Source of the DNA: Tropicimonas sp. IMCC6043
GTDB lineage: Bacteria > Pseudomonadota > Alphaproteobacteria > Rhodobacterales > Rhodobacteraceae
Length of the DNA stretch: 42,472 nt
Direction of reading: 5' to 3'
Assembly: GCF_004146235.1 (NCBI RefSeq)
Contig: NZ_SELO01000032.1
Location: 1-42,472 of the forward strand
Positions 7,111 through 15,967 of this stretch are shown one piece after another (within the stretch, counting starts at the first letter, position 1; each line of letters starts with the position of its first letter). The translations under genes were made by a program, and so were the position numbers. The notes under the pieces are model-generated. The model saw nothing but the letters and a program-made list of their open reading frames with translations, did no database searches and had not been told where the DNA came from.

Positions 7111-9090
7111 TCAGAGCGTGATGCGATAGGCCGCGAAGCCGTCTTTCCCCTCGCCAGCGGGCTCGATTTTGACCGCCTTGACGTCGGCGATGTGGTCTTC
7201 CGCCTTCGGTCCGGTTTCGAACAGCACCGTGGTGCCCTCCATCGGCGCGAAGGACCAGTTCGCGTCGGCCGTCGGGCTGATCGTGCCTTGCTCGACGATG
7301 TAGCGGACGATCACGTCGCGGTTGGTGTCCGGCGCCTCGAAGATGACCGTGTCGCCCATCGCGCCCGGGAAGGAGCCGCCGCCGCTGGCGCGGTAATTGT
7401 TGGTTGCGACGACGAACTCCATGTCGTCTGTCACCGGCGCACCCTGGTAGGTCAGGTTGACGATACGGCTCGCCTCCGGGTTCATTTCCTCACCCTTCGG
7501 GCCGAAGCGGGAGGGTTGGGAGAGATCGATCTGATACTCGACCCCGTCGATCACGTCGAAGTTGTAAGACGGGAAATCCGGGTTGAGCAGGATCGCGTCC
7601 TGCGCGCCCGGCTCGATCTGGTTGAACATGCCCGCCGAGCGTTCCAACCAGCCCTTGAGCTGGGCGCCGCTCACCTTCACCGCGCGGACGGTGTTCGGGT
7701 AGAGGTAAAGGTCGGCCACGTTCTTGATGGCGACATCCCCCACCGGCACGTCGGTGAAGTATTCCGGTCCGCCGCGGCCGCCGGCCTTGAACGGCGCCGC
7801 CGCCGAGAGCAGCGGCAGGTCGGCATAATCGGTGCCCTCGAGCATCTGCTTCATGTACCAGACCTGGGCATTCGAGACGATCTGGACCGAGGGGTCATCT
7901 GCGACCAGCGCGAAATAGGAATACAGCGGCGCATCCGTCTTGCCTACGGCACGGCGGACATAGGACAGGGTCGCGTCATGTTCGGCCTGCGCCGAGGCAA
8001 GCACCTTCGGGTCGTCCTCGACCAGGGCGGTGATCGAACGGTCCTCGTTGCGCTTGTAGATCGGGCGCGCCTCGGTGGTGAAACTGACCACGCGCCATTC
8101 GTTGCCGTCACGCTCCAGCATCAGGTCGACCAGGCCCATATGCGAGCCCCAGAAGCCGCCCATGACGGCCGGCTTGCCATGGATCGTGCCGGCCTCGACA
8201 TCCACAGCGGCGTGATCGGCAAAATCGGGCGACGGGAAGACAAGGTGGTTGTGCCCCGTCATCAGCGCGTCGATGCCGTTCACTTCCGCGAGCGGGACGG
8301 AGGCATTCTCCATGCCGTCCGTGCGGTCGGCCGACCCGATGCCGGAATGGCTGAGCGCGACGATGATGTCACAACCTTCCTCAAGCATCTGAGGCACGTA
8401 GGCCTCGGCGGAAGCAACGATGTCGCGCGCCTGTACATTCCCCTCGAGTTTCGGGCGGTCCCAAGTCATCACCTGCGGCGGCACGAAGCCGATGACACCG
8501 ACGCGGATCGGCGCCTTTGTCCCGTCGCCCATTTCGATCTCGCGGTCGAGGATGACATAGGGCTTGAGCAGCGTGACGTCCTTGGTCGGCTCGGCGCCCG
8601 TCTGCTTCGCGATATTGGCGCAGACCACCGGGAAATCGGCGCCTGCGAGGGATTTCATCAGGAAATCGAGCCCGTAGTTGAATTCGTGGTTGCCGAGCGT
8701 GGAGGCATCGAATCCGACGGTGTTCATTGCGGCGATGATGGGGTGCATGTCGCCGTCCTTCATGCCGCGTTCGTAGGCGATGTAATCGCCCATCGGGTTG
8801 CCCTGAAGAAAGTCGCCGTTGTCGAGCGTCAGGGAATTCGTCGCCTCGGCGCGGATGTCGTTGATAATCGAGGCGGTGCGCGACAAGCCCACCGTGTCGA
8901 CCGGCCGGTCACCATAATAGTCGTAGGGGAAGACGTGGACATGCAGGTCGGTCGTCTCGAGGATTCTGAGATGCGCCTGGTTTCCGGCGGCGCGGGCGGA
9001 GAACGGATGCAGCGCGATCATCGACGCGCCGGCGAATCCTGTGGCAACGAATCCACGGCGGGAGAGGTGAAGCGGTGACTTGGGTGACAT
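7111..9090 (-). CDS. cpdB: Periplasmic 2',3'-cyclic-nucleotide 2'-phosphodiesterase / 3'-nucleotidase
   Basis: A 659-residue bifunctional enzyme that opens 2',3'-cyclic nucleotides and removes the 3' phosphate, scavenging RNA breakdown products in the periplasm. The N-terminus carries a twin-arginine motif (SRRGFVA, 10-16) before a hydrophobic segment ending SARAAG, so export is by Tat. The metallophosphoesterase motifs follow in order: [32 protein letters not shown] and GHNHLVFP. The C-terminal 5'-nucleotidase domain ends with [13 protein letters not shown], the nucleoside-binding loop. Length agrees with CpdB. It is divergent from nudC, which also handles nucleotides. Confidence 0.9.
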   Translation of the reverse strand: MSPKSPLHLSRRGFVATGFAGASMIALHPFSARAAGNQAHLRILETTDLHVHVFPYDYYGDRPVDTVGLSRTASIINDIRAEATNSLTLDNGDFLQGNPMGDYIAYERGMKDGDMHPIIAAMNTVGFDASTLGNHEFNYGLDFLMKSLAGADFPVVCANIAKQTGAEPTKDVTLLKPYVILDREIEMGDGTKAPIRVGVIGFVPPQVMTWDRPKLEGNVQARDIVASAEAYVPQMLEEGCDIIVALSHSGIGSADRTDGMENASVPLAEVNGIDALMTGHNHLVFPSPDFADHAAVDVEAGTIHGKPAVMGGFWGSHMGLVDLMLERDGNEWRVVSFTTEARPIYKRNEDRSITALVEDDPKVLASAQAEHDATLSYVRRAVGKTDAPLYSYFALVADDPSVQIVSNAQVWYMKQMLEGTDYADLPLLSAAAPFKAGGRGGPEYFTDVPVGDVAIKNVADLYLYPNTVRAVKVSGAQLKGWLERSAGMFNQIEPGAQDAILLNPDFPSYNFDVIDGVEYQIDLSQPSRFGPKGEEMNPEASRIVNLTYQGAPVTDDMEFVVATNNYRASGGGSFPGAMGDTVIFEAPDTNRDVIVRYIVEQGTISPTADANWSFAPMEGTTVLFETGPKAEDHIADVKAVKIEPAGEGKDGFAAYRITL

Positions 9091-9255
9091 TGGAAAGCCT
9101 TTCGATCAGCAAGGTGAATTCGCAGTAGCGCCGGCAGGTCACAGCAGGATGAAGCCGGTCGGTGGTCCCGGATCAGACTGTCCGGAATTGGCGCGTCTGG
9201 CAATTGTCTTGACCGGAGCGGCATGCCATGAGGCGCGCAGGCTATGGAGGCAGGC

Positions 9256-10224
9256 ATGCGAACGGCGGAGCAGGTGACATTCGGCGGCGGCGGGATCGAC
9301 CGGGCCGCCTTTCGCCGTTGCGAGGCGTCCGAACAGGCGCGGCTGCTGGCCGATCCGCGGGCGAGGGTGCTGCCGCTCTGGCGTGGCAAGCCGCAGGTCG
9401 CCGGGGAGACGCCGCTGGCGCTCGCGCCGGTCGCGCCGGGGCATGCATGCCTTGCGCATGCCACCATGGCGCCGGTCTTTCTCGGGCTGGACGGAGAGAC
9501 TCCGTGGTTTGCCGCCGATATCTCCGGCTGGGAACCGGAGGATGTCGACACCGCCACGCTGGGGGCTTTCCTCGATCCGAGCGAACAGCGTTTCCCGGGC
9601 GCGCCGGACAACGCGCGCTTCGCCGAGCTTCGGCGGATCATGACGCAGCTTTCGCCGATCCACGCGGAGCTTGCGGCGACCGCCCGCGCGCTCATCGAAT
9701 GGCACCGTGCGCATCGCTTCTGCGCCCGCTGCGGTGCCGAAAGCGCGCCGGCGCAGGCCGGCTGGCAGCGCGATTGCCCGGCCTGCGGCGCAAGCCATTT
9801 TCCGCGCACAGACCCGGTCGTCATCATGCTGATAACGCATGGAAATTCCGTCCTTATGGGGCGTTCGCCGCAATGGCCGGAGGGGATGTATTCGCTGCTT
9901 GCGGGGTTTGTCGAGCCGGGCGAGACGGTCGAGGCCGCGGTGCGGCGCGAGGTCTTCGAGGAGGCCGGCGTGCGGGTCGGTCCGGTGTCCTATCTTGCCT
10001 CCCAGCCCTGGCCATTTCCGGCCTCGCTGATGCTCGGCTGCCATAGTCGCGCGCTCGGGCGCGAAATCACCATCGACCCCAAGGAGATCGAGGACGCCCG
10101 GTGGATGAGCCGCGAGGAGATGCTCGCGGCGCAGGCCGGCGACCTGCCCGGGCTCCTGCCGGCGCGGCCCGGTGCGATTGCGCGCTTCCTGCTCGACAAC
10201 TGGCTCGCGGATCGGCTGGAGTGA
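9256..10224 (+). CDS. nudC: NAD(+)/NADH diphosphatase (Nudix, NudC)
   Basis: A 322-residue cytoplasmic Nudix hydrolase that cleaves NAD(H) to NMN(H) and AMP; NudC relatives also remove NAD caps from RNA. It has a four-cysteine zinc ribbon (C156, C159, C174, C177), the Nudix box GFVEPGETVEAAVRREVFEE starting at 217, and the NudC-specific SQPWPFPAS (249-257) that sets NADH specificity. The start at 9256 is preferred over the ATG at 9244 because GGAGG lies five bases upstream of it. Confidence 0.92.
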   Translation: MRTAEQVTFGGGGIDRAAFRRCEASEQARLLADPRARVLPLWRGKPQVAGETPLALAPVAPGHACLAHATMAPVFLGLDGETPWFAADISGWEPEDVDTATLGAFLDPSEQRFPGAPDNARFAELRRIMTQLSPIHAELAATARALIEWHRAHRFCARCGAESAPAQAGWQRDCPACGASHFPRTDPVVIMLITHGNSVLMGRSPQWPEGMYSLLAGFVEPGETVEAAVRREVFEEAGVRVGPVSYLASQPWPFPASLMLGCHSRALGREITIDPKEIEDARWMSREEMLAAQAGDLPGLLPARPGAIARFLLDNWLADRLE

Positions 10225-10229
10225 GGCAG

Positions 10230-10248
10230 GCGAGGCGCGACGCCTCGC
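10230..10248. terminator. Hairpin between convergent nudC and the NimA-like gene
   Basis: An 8-base-pair stem (GCGAGGCG-CGA-CGCCTCGC) begins six bases after the nudC stop and sits between two convergent genes. There is no strong U-tract on either side, so it may act as a weak bidirectional terminator. Confidence 0.45.
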
Positions 10249-10297
10249 TCCGGCCGTCCCGATCCGTCCCTTGGCGACTTTCGGAGCGATCGCAGGT

Positions 10298-10969
10298 CTA
10301 CGTCTCCAAGCGATCCTTGCCGATCTCGGAGACATGTGCGGGCATCGCGACACCCTCGAGATTGCGCGGGTCCGGCAGGGGCGGCAGGGTGATGCTCCGG
10401 ACCGGGATCACTCCGGCCCAGATCGGCAGCACATAGTCGGCCTCGTCGTCTTTCGGCGGCCCGGAACGGACCTTCGCCGCGCCCTCGTCGATGTCCATGC
10501 CGAGGACCATAGTCGCCTTGAGCTCCTGCTCGGTCATCGCCCGGAGCATCTCCCATCGGCCGGGAAAAAGCCTTTCCATCATTGTCCGCAGGCGCGCCGT
10601 CTTGTCCTCGGGCGCCTCGACTTGGAACGGTGTGCCGAAGAGCAGCGCCGAGCGGAAATTGACCGAATGGTGCATCGCCGACCGGGCGAGGACCCAACCG
10701 TCGAGGCAGCTCACCGTCAGGCAGACCTCCTTCCCGCGCGACGCCTTCAGCATCCGGCTCGCTGACGAGCCGTGCCAGTAGACGTGGTTGCCCTCGCGCC
10801 ATTGCAGCGTCGGCGTGGCGAAGGGCTTTCCGTCGATCACATATCCGATGGTGCAGAGCGGTTGGGCGTCGAGCACGGCATAGAGCGACTCGCGGTCATA
10901 GGCGCCGCGCTCGTGGGTGCGGCGCAGGCGGCTGCGGTCGGTGGGGCGGGCGTGGTGGTCCTTGGGCAT
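10298..10969 (-). CDS. NimA-like / pyridoxamine 5'-phosphate oxidase-family flavoprotein
   Basis: A 223-residue protein of the split-barrel FMN-binding family. It shows the pattern of NimA-type (COG3467) members: RRTHERGAYDRESLYAVLD near the N-terminus, then TIGYVIDGKPFATPT, VYWHGSSASRML and VLARSAMHHSVNFRSALLFG. Members include 5-nitroimidazole reductases and uncharacterised flavoenzymes; the real substrate is unknown. The start at 10969 begins MPKDHH; a longer frame to 11221 overlaps the divergent regulator and is discarded. Being divergent from a MocR regulator suggests that the regulator controls it. Confidence 0.8.
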   Translation of the reverse strand: MPKDHHARPTDRSRLRRTHERGAYDRESLYAVLDAQPLCTIGYVIDGKPFATPTLQWREGNHVYWHGSSASRMLKASRGKEVCLTVSCLDGWVLARSAMHHSVNFRSALLFGTPFQVEAPEDKTARLRTMMERLFPGRWEMLRAMTEQELKATMVLGMDIDEGAAKVRSGPPKDDEADYVLPIWAGVIPVRSITLPPLPDPRNLEGVAMPAHVSEIGKDRLET

Positions 10970-11030
10970 CTCGTCAATCCGGCAATCTTGTGTTCCAACG
11001 CCGGGATAGGGCTTCCAGTGGCCTTGCGAA

Positions 11031-12470
11031 ATGTCCACAATCCGGAAAATGAACAAGTCCAATTCCGATGCGCCCTGGCTGGCGCTGACCCTCGACCGGC
11101 AGTTGGCACAGCCGCTCCAGGCCCAGCTCTGTGGTGCGATCCGCCGGTTGGTGCAGGAGGGGAGGCTGGTCTCGGGGGATCGCCTTCCGGCCAGCCGGGC
11201 GCTGGCCGCCGAACTCTCCATCTCGCGGCTGACCGTGGTGACTGCCTATGACCAGCTCGTCGGCGAGGGCTATGTGATCGGTCGGCGCGGCGCGGGGATG
11301 TTCGTCGCCCCCGACCTTGCGGGCCTGCCGCGGCCACCCGCGCGCCGGGACGGGGGGCCGCCGCCGCCCACACCCGCGCCTTTTCGCCCGTTCGACACCG
11401 GTGCCGCGGATCTCGCCGGGTTCCCGCACCGGCTCTGGGCGCGGCTGCTCGAACAGGCCTGGCGTGACCCGGAACCCGGGTTGCTTGCGCCGCCCGATCC
11501 ACTGGGCTGGTCGCCGTTGCGCGTGGCGATTGCGCAGCACCTGAGCGACTGGCGGGGGATCGCCTGCGCACCGGCGCAGGTCATCGTCACGTCGGGTCTC
11601 GGTGAATCGGTGGCGCTGGTCGCCGCGGCTCTTCTCTCGCCAGGTCAGTCTGTGGCGGTCGAGGAACCGGGCCATGGCCCGCTGCGAAGGGCGCTCGCCG
11701 CCGCCGGGCTCGGGGTCGTCTCGCAGCGCGTCGATGCCGAGGGCCTCGATCCGGAAGCGCTCGGTTCAGAGACCCGCGCGGTGGTGGTAACCCCGTCGCG
11801 GCATTTTCCGCTTGGGATGACCCTGCCGCTGGCGCGGCGACTCGGCCTGCTGGCCTGGGCGGCCGACACGGGCAGCTGGGTGATCGAGGATGATTACGAT
11901 GGCGAATACCGTTTCCGCGGCCAGCCGTTGCCCGCGATGATGAGCCTCGACGAGGCGGGGCGGGTCCTCTACGCCGGTAGCTTCACCAAGGTCATGTTCC
12001 CCGGGCTGCGGCTGGGATTTCTCGTGGTTCCGCCCGCGCTGGAAGCATCGATGCGGCAAGCGATGCAAAAGCGTGGCGCGCAGGCAGGGATCGTCGCCCA
12101 GCCGGCGCTGGCACGATTCATCGCCGAGGGGCATTTCGCGACGCATCTGCGGCGCATGCGACGCCTCTATGCAGGTCGACAGAGAGTTCTGCTCGCGGCT
12201 CTTGCAGAAAGCTGCGCAGGCCTGCTCGAGGCGGAGGAGGCGCCTTCGGGAATGCACCTCGTCGCCCGGTTCGCGCCGGAGTTTGCCGCACGGATGGATG
12301 ACGTGGCCGCCTCAGGGCGATGTGTGGCGGCGGGAGTGCGGGCGCGTCCGCTCTCGGGCTTCTTCGCCGGCGAGCCCACGGCGCAGGGACTCGTCCTCGG
12401 GTTCGCCGGTTTCGGAGAGGCGGAGATCCAGCGGGCCGCTGCGGCGATGGGCGCGGCGCTCCGGGCCTGA
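11031..12470 (+). CDS. MocR-family transcriptional regulator (GntR wHTH plus aminotransferase-like domain)
   Basis: A 479-residue PLP-dependent regulator. The first 100 residues are a GntR winged helix: PLQAQLCGAIRRLVQEG, then LPASRALAAELSISRLTV and TAYDQLVGEGYV. The rest is a type I aminotransferase fold with EDDYDGEYRFRG and the PLP lysine in SFTKVMFPGLRLGF. MocR proteins sense PLP or related vitamers or amino acids. No clear ribosome site precedes the ATG at 11031; the ATG at 11049 (MNKSNSD) is an equal alternative. CAATCCGG occurs at 10975-10982 and 11038-11045, as a direct repeat flanking the 5' region. Such repeats are usual MocR operators. Confidence 0.85.
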   Translation: MSTIRKMNKSNSDAPWLALTLDRQLAQPLQAQLCGAIRRLVQEGRLVSGDRLPASRALAAELSISRLTVVTAYDQLVGEGYVIGRRGAGMFVAPDLAGLPRPPARRDGGPPPPTPAPFRPFDTGAADLAGFPHRLWARLLEQAWRDPEPGLLAPPDPLGWSPLRVAIAQHLSDWRGIACAPAQVIVTSGLGESVALVAAALLSPGQSVAVEEPGHGPLRRALAAAGLGVVSQRVDAEGLDPEALGSETRAVVVTPSRHFPLGMTLPLARRLGLLAWAADTGSWVIEDDYDGEYRFRGQPLPAMMSLDEAGRVLYAGSFTKVMFPGLRLGFLVVPPALEASMRQAMQKRGAQAGIVAQPALARFIAEGHFATHLRRMRRLYAGRQRVLLAALAESCAGLLEAEEAPSGMHLVARFAPEFAARMDDVAASGRCVAAGVRARPLSGFFAGEPTAQGLVLGFAGFGEAEIQRAAAAMGAALRA

Positions 12471-12586
12471 TTGCGGGGTGACGTGGCCGCATATCGGCCC
12501 TGCGTGGATGCACGCTCTCCGGAGCTGTTTCGGTTTGTCTCCCCGGCAGGGTCCGGCTAGAGTCCGGGCGCGGCCGATCGGGCCGT

Positions 12587-12735
12587 CTTGTTCTCAGGGC
12601 GGGGTGGAACTCCCCACCGGCGGTATGCGGGCCTGTCCCGCGAGCCCGCGAGCGCCTCTCCTTTCGGGGGAGGGTCAGCAGATCCGGTGCGAGGCCGGGG
12701 CCGACGGTTACAGTCCGGATGAAAGAGAACGGGCA
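12587..12735 (+). promoter_or_regulatory. FMN riboswitch (RFN element)
   Basis: The conserved RFN core is plain to read. The 5' part is GTTCTCAGGGCGGGGTGGAA followed by CTCCCCACCGGCGGTAT. Inner stems are GAGCCCGCGAGCG, and GTCAGCAGATCCGGTG. The 3' part is GCCGACGGTTACAGTCCGGA, then TGAAAGAGAAC closing the P1 stem with the 5' GTTCTC. It precedes a riboflavin transporter gene by 75 bases, fitting FMN-dependent repression. Confidence 0.96.
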
Positions 12736-12765
12736 AGCGCGGGCCGGTATGCGCGGCCGGCGTCC

Positions 12766-12805
12766 TTGTCCTGTCCCTGAGTCGTGTGCGTAAGGGAAAG
12801 GACAA
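12766..12805 (+). promoter_or_regulatory. Shine-Dalgarno-sequestering hairpin of the riboswitch expression platform
   Basis: TTGTCCTGTCCCT (12766-12778) pairs with AGGGAAAGGACAA (12793-12805) at 12 of 13 positions, closing a 14-base loop. The 3' arm contains the ribosome binding site, five bases before the ATG at 12810. This supports control at translation initiation rather than by a terminator. CCCTGAG (12775-12781) is also complementary to CTCAGGG (12593-12599) in the aptamer core, a possible alternative pairing in the FMN-free state; that part is inference. Confidence 0.8.
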
Positions 12806-12809
12806 CGCC

Positions 12810-13787
12810 ATGACTCGCATTTTTGCACGCATGGGCCCGGCCGCCGCCGGGGCCTTCTTCATGATCGCCGCAGGCGCGCTTTTTGCCGCGGCGAATGCCA
12901 TCGTCCAGTATGGAGCCATGGTGCATGGGATCGCCCCGGCCCGGCTCGCCTTCTGGCAGTATCTCGTGGCACTCCTTGTCTCGCTTCCCTGGCTTTACGC
13001 CCAAGGGCTCGGTGGGCTGCGCAGCCGCGCACCGCACTGGCACCTGTTGCGGGTTGCCCTGGCGGCGGCGGGGGTGCAGCTCTGGGTGGCGGGGCTTGCA
13101 CATGTTCCGATCTGGCAGGCCATCGCGCTGATCCTGCTTTCTCCGATCTTCGTCACCCTCGGTGCGGTCACCGTTCTCGGGGAGCGCGCGAGCCTGCGGC
13201 GCTGGATCGCCCTGGGAGTCGGTGTGACCGGCGGTATGATCATCCTCGCGCCTTGGTCCGACGCTTTCACCTGGCATGCGCTGCTGCCTGTGGGCGCGGC
13301 GGCTCTCTGGGCGGCGCATTCGCTGGTCACCAAGCGGCTGACACAGAGTGAATCGCCGGAATCGCTGACCGTATATCTGCTGCTGCTGCTGACGCCCTTC
13401 AACGCCGCCGCTGCCTGGGGCGTCGGCTTTGGCCTCGATTTCGGTGCGTCGGGTCTGCTGCTGCTGGCCGCCGGGCTCGTGACGGCGCTCGCTCAATACG
13501 CCGTTGCGCGGGCCTACAGCCATGCCGACGCTGCCTACCTTCAGCCCTTCGATACTTTGAAGCTACTCTTCAACGTGGCCCTCGGCGCGGTGATTTTCGG
13601 CTTCGTCCCGCCGGGCAGCCTCTGGCTGGGAGCGGCGCTCATCATCGGCGCCTCCTCCTGGCTTCTCGGTGCCGGCGACGCGCCGGATGACGAGCCCGAA
13701 GTGGTGCCGGCGACAGTTCCGGTCCCGGTCCTCAGTGACGCCGCGGATCGGCCGGGTAGACGCCCAGAATGTCGAGGCGGTCTGTGA
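12810..13787 (+). CDS. ribN: Riboflavin transporter RibN (EamA/DMT family)
   Basis: A 325-residue inner-membrane protein with about ten membrane segments in two EamA repeats, for example AAAGAFFMIAAGALFAAANA at the start and SLWLGAALIIGASSWLL at the end. DMT transporters preceded by an FMN riboswitch in Rhizobiales and Rhodobacterales form the RibN riboflavin-importer group; the riboswitch directly upstream is the main support. I chose ATG 12810 because GGGAAAGGA lies at the right distance and the 5' hairpin occludes exactly this site; a GTG at 12786 falls inside the hairpin loop. The polar tail (about the last 30 residues) runs 56 bases into the convergent pheA. Confidence 0.88.
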   Translation: MTRIFARMGPAAAGAFFMIAAGALFAAANAIVQYGAMVHGIAPARLAFWQYLVALLVSLPWLYAQGLGGLRSRAPHWHLLRVALAAAGVQLWVAGLAHVPIWQAIALILLSPIFVTLGAVTVLGERASLRRWIALGVGVTGGMIILAPWSDAFTWHALLPVGAAALWAAHSLVTKRLTQSESPESLTVYLLLLLTPFNAAAAWGVGFGLDFGASGLLLLAAGLVTALAQYAVARAYSHADAAYLQPFDTLKLLFNVALGAVIFGFVPPGSLWLGAALIIGASSWLLGAGDAPDDEPEVVPATVPVPVLSDAADRPGRRPECRGGL

Positions 13788-14571
13788 AGTAGTCGAGCTC
13801 TTCGAGCGCCAGCTTCACCGGCAGGTCCTCGGGATGGCCCTCGATATCGGCATAAAACTGGGTCGCAGTGAAGGAGCCGTCGACCATGTAGCTCTCGAGC
13901 TTGGTCATGTTCACACCGTTTGTGGCGAATCCCCCCATCGCCTTGTAGAGCGCCGCGGGTATGTTGCGGACGCGGAAGACGAAGGTGGTCATCATTCCGG
14001 CGTCGCCGCGCCGTCCCATGTTCGGCTCTCGCGACATGATGAGAAAGCGCGTCGTGTTGTGCTCCTGGTCCTCGATATGGCGGGCGAGGATCGAGAGGCC
14101 GTAGGTCTCGGCTGCGAGGTCGGAGGCGAGCGCGCCGACATTCCTCAGCCCGCGTGCTGCGATGTCGGCCGCCGCGCCAGCCGAATCGGCCGCCGCCTCG
14201 CCGCGAATGCCGAGTTGGTCGAGGAAGCCGCGTGATTGTGGCAGCAACACGAGATGCGCGCGCACCAGTTCGATCTCGTCGAGATGGACGCCCGGAAGCG
14301 CCATCAGCGAGATGTGCACACGGACGAACGCTTCGTCGACGATATGCAACCCGCTTTCCGGCAGCAGCCGGTGAATGTCGGCCACGCGGCCGTATGTGGT
14401 GTTCTCGACGGGCAGCATCGCCAGTTCCGCCGTGCCGTCCTGAACCGCCTCGATGGTCTCCTCGAAGGTGTGGCAGGGCAGCGGGTCGTAGTCAGGACGG
14501 GCGTCGTGGCAAGCCTGGTGCGAGTAGGCGCCGAGCTCTCCCTGGAAGGCGATACGCGGTCGGTCGGTCAT
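13732..14571 (-). CDS. pheA: Prephenate dehydratase
   Basis: A 279-residue monofunctional enzyme converting prephenate to phenylpyruvate in phenylalanine synthesis. The N-terminal catalytic part opens RIAFQGELGAYSHQAC and contains LPVENTTYGRVADIHRLL and the catalytic NTTRFLIMSRE. The C-terminal ACT domain is TTFVFRVRNIPAALYKAMGG followed by NMTKLESYMVDGSF, where phenylalanine feedback binds. The start MTDRPRIAF at 14571 matches family length; in-frame sequence up to 14658 would add an unlikely extension. It overlaps the ribN 3' end tail to tail and is divergent from cycM. Confidence 0.93.
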   Translation of the reverse strand: MTDRPRIAFQGELGAYSHQACHDARPDYDPLPCHTFEETIEAVQDGTAELAMLPVENTTYGRVADIHRLLPESGLHIVDEAFVRVHISLMALPGVHLDEIELVRAHLVLLPQSRGFLDQLGIRGEAAADSAGAAADIAARGLRNVGALASDLAAETYGLSILARHIEDQEHNTTRFLIMSREPNMGRRGDAGMMTTFVFRVRNIPAALYKAMGGFATNGVNMTKLESYMVDGSFTATQFYADIEGHPEDLPVKLALEELDYFTDRLDILGVYPADPRRH

Positions 14572-14695
14572 GTCTGTCTCGGGAACATATTCAAGAAGAT
14601 GCGACGAATTGGCGGCAGCACGGGCAAACTTCACCTTGCACGGAAGGGGGGGAACCATGATAGATGCGCGAAACGTTCAATGAGCGGGATGCGAC

Positions 14696-15229
14696 ATGTT
14701 CGACACGATGACACTCACCAAGGCCGTCGGCGCGATCTGCGGATCGCTGCTGATTTTCCTCCTCGCTGGCTGGGCCGGCAGCGGCATCTACAGCATGGGC
14801 GGCGGACACGGCGCCTCCGGGGAACATGCCCAGGCCTATCTTATCGATACTGGCGACGGCGGTGATGAAGCGGGAGCAGAGGCAGTGGAGGAGGTCGATT
14901 TCGAGACTCTTCTTGCCAATGCCGATCCGGGCAAGGGCGCAAACCTCTACAAGAAGTGCCAAGCCTGCCACAAGCTCGAGGAAGGCGCGAACGCGACCGG
15001 TCCGTCGCTCTACCAGGTGGTCGGCCGTCCGGTCGAGGCCGTCGACAGCTTCGCCGGATATTCCGGGGCGCTCGCGAAAGTGGTCGATGTCTGGACGCCG
15101 GAGCATCTCAACCAGTATCTCGCGGATCCGAAGGGTTTCGCGCCGGGCAACAAGATGTCCTTCGCGGGTTTCAAGAAGGTTGAGGACCGCGCCGACATCA
15201 TCGCCTTCCTGCAGAACCCGGGCGGCTGA
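14696..15229 (+). CDS. cycM: Membrane-anchored cytochrome c (CycM / cytochrome cy type)
   Basis: A 177-residue class I cytochrome c with an uncleaved N-terminal anchor (AVGAICGSLLIFLLAGWAGS). A flexible Gly/Glu-rich linker (about 35-68) follows. The heme domain has CQACH (88-92) and an axial methionine in GNKMSFAGF (M154). In Rhodobacter and Paracoccus this type carries electrons from cytochrome bc1 to terminal oxidases, including cbb3, without diffusing away. The cbb3 operon lies about 10 kb downstream. It is followed by a strong terminator, so it is a single-gene unit. Confidence 0.9.
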   Translation: MFDTMTLTKAVGAICGSLLIFLLAGWAGSGIYSMGGGHGASGEHAQAYLIDTGDGGDEAGAEAVEEVDFETLLANADPGKGANLYKKCQACHKLEEGANATGPSLYQVVGRPVEAVDSFAGYSGALAKVVDVWTPEHLNQYLADPKGFAPGNKMSFAGFKKVEDRADIIAFLQNPGG

Positions 15230-15258
15230 ACCGGACTGGCTGCTGATACGAGAATAGA

Positions 15259-15298
15259 AGACCCTCCGGCACCGCGTGCCGGAGGGTCTTTTTTGTTT
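15259..15298 (+). terminator. Rho-independent terminator of cycM
   Basis: A 13-base-pair perfect stem (AGACCCTCCGGCA at 15259-15271, TGCCGGAGGGTCT at 15277-15289) with a CCGCG loop is followed by TTTTTTGTTT. It isolates cycM from the toxin-like pair downstream. Confidence 0.95.
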
Positions 15299-15398
15299 CG
15301 AAAGGCGGCGTTAGGATAGGCCCACAGGGAATTTTCAATGGACTCTCTTGTATTGCGGATGTGGGCGGCGCCTTCGACACCTCGTGCGAATGGTCCCG

Positions 15399-15426
15399 TT
15401 GACCACATCTTATAGAAATGTATAGC
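15399..15426 (+). promoter_or_regulatory. Candidate sigma-70 promoter of the Tse2/Tsi2-like pair
   Basis: TTGACC (15399-15404) and TATAGC (15421-15426) are separated by 16 bases. This would start transcription near 15433, about 25 bases before the GTG start, leaving room for the purine-rich ribosome site at 15441-15450. Confidence 0.45.
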
Positions 15427-15457
15427 CTTTCGGGCATAGCAGGGCGGGGGCGCTCAC

Positions 15458-15937
15458 GTGACACAGACCAGTAAGAACTTGTATCGGGCGATCATTGACG
15501 GAACTTTCATTGCGGTCGACCCGACGGCGGACCCGGACTCCGAAGCGCCGGTGGAGGGCGTTCTCTATCCGCGCACCGAGGCATCGACCCATTTTGACCG
15601 ATTCGGGCGGGAGTGGACCCGCAGGGCGGAGATGACGGTCTTCAGCATGCAGGACGACGCCATGGTCGACATCGACGGCGGGACGGTTCTCTTCGATGTC
15701 GTCGGCTGGTTCGGCTATGCCGGCTGGCGGTATTTCGAGCTTCCAGAGGGGACGGTGCTGCCGGAATCGCTCAAGATCGAGCGCAGCCGGCACATCACCA
15801 GCAACCTGCCCGGTTCGTTGCAGGGGCGGCGCCATGTCATCGTGCCGCTGACGCGGATGTCGCTCGAGGCCTTCAAGGCGGCGCTCGATCACCTTGCCCG
15901 GAACGCGGTGGTGCGGCAGATCGAACTTGCGAGATGA
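15458..15937 (+). CDS. Tse2-like ADP-ribosyltransferase-fold toxin
   Basis: A 159-residue protein that resembles the cytoplasmic toxin Tse2 of Pseudomonas aeruginosa (158 residues, from memory). Shared elements, in order: LYRA (8-11); GGT-x-x-FD with following G (74-83); LPEGTVLPESLKI (95-107) against IPDGTDIPPDLKV; an R/H..HY/V.I.P.. strand (125-131); and LDHLARNAVVRQIELAR (143-159) against LDNFVRNAIRRQWEKAR. Tse2 has an ADP-ribosyltransferase-like fold and arrests growth unless bound by its immunity protein. Here the small gene behind it resembles Tsi2, in the same order. No secretion signal is visible. The GTG start at 15458 follows AGGGCGGGGG by seven bases. The Thr of the reported Thr-Ser active pair is kept (T76) but the Ser is Val here. 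The target is unknown. Confidence 0.78.
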   Translation: MTQTSKNLYRAIIDGTFIAVDPTADPDSEAPVEGVLYPRTEASTHFDRFGREWTRRAEMTVFSMQDDAMVDIDGGTVLFDVVGWFGYAGWRYFELPEGTVLPESLKIERSRHITSNLPGSLQGRRHVIVPLTRMSLEAFKAALDHLARNAVVRQIELAR

Positions 15938-15967
15938 CGGAGCATTCCCTGAAATGAGGCCGAGCTG

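Noticed and set aside
7192-9078. 628-codon open frame on the plus strand
   Set aside because: It lies wholly antisense to the well-supported cyclic-nucleotide phosphodiesterase; its His/Arg/Asp-rich composition is the usual mirror of GC-rich coding DNA.
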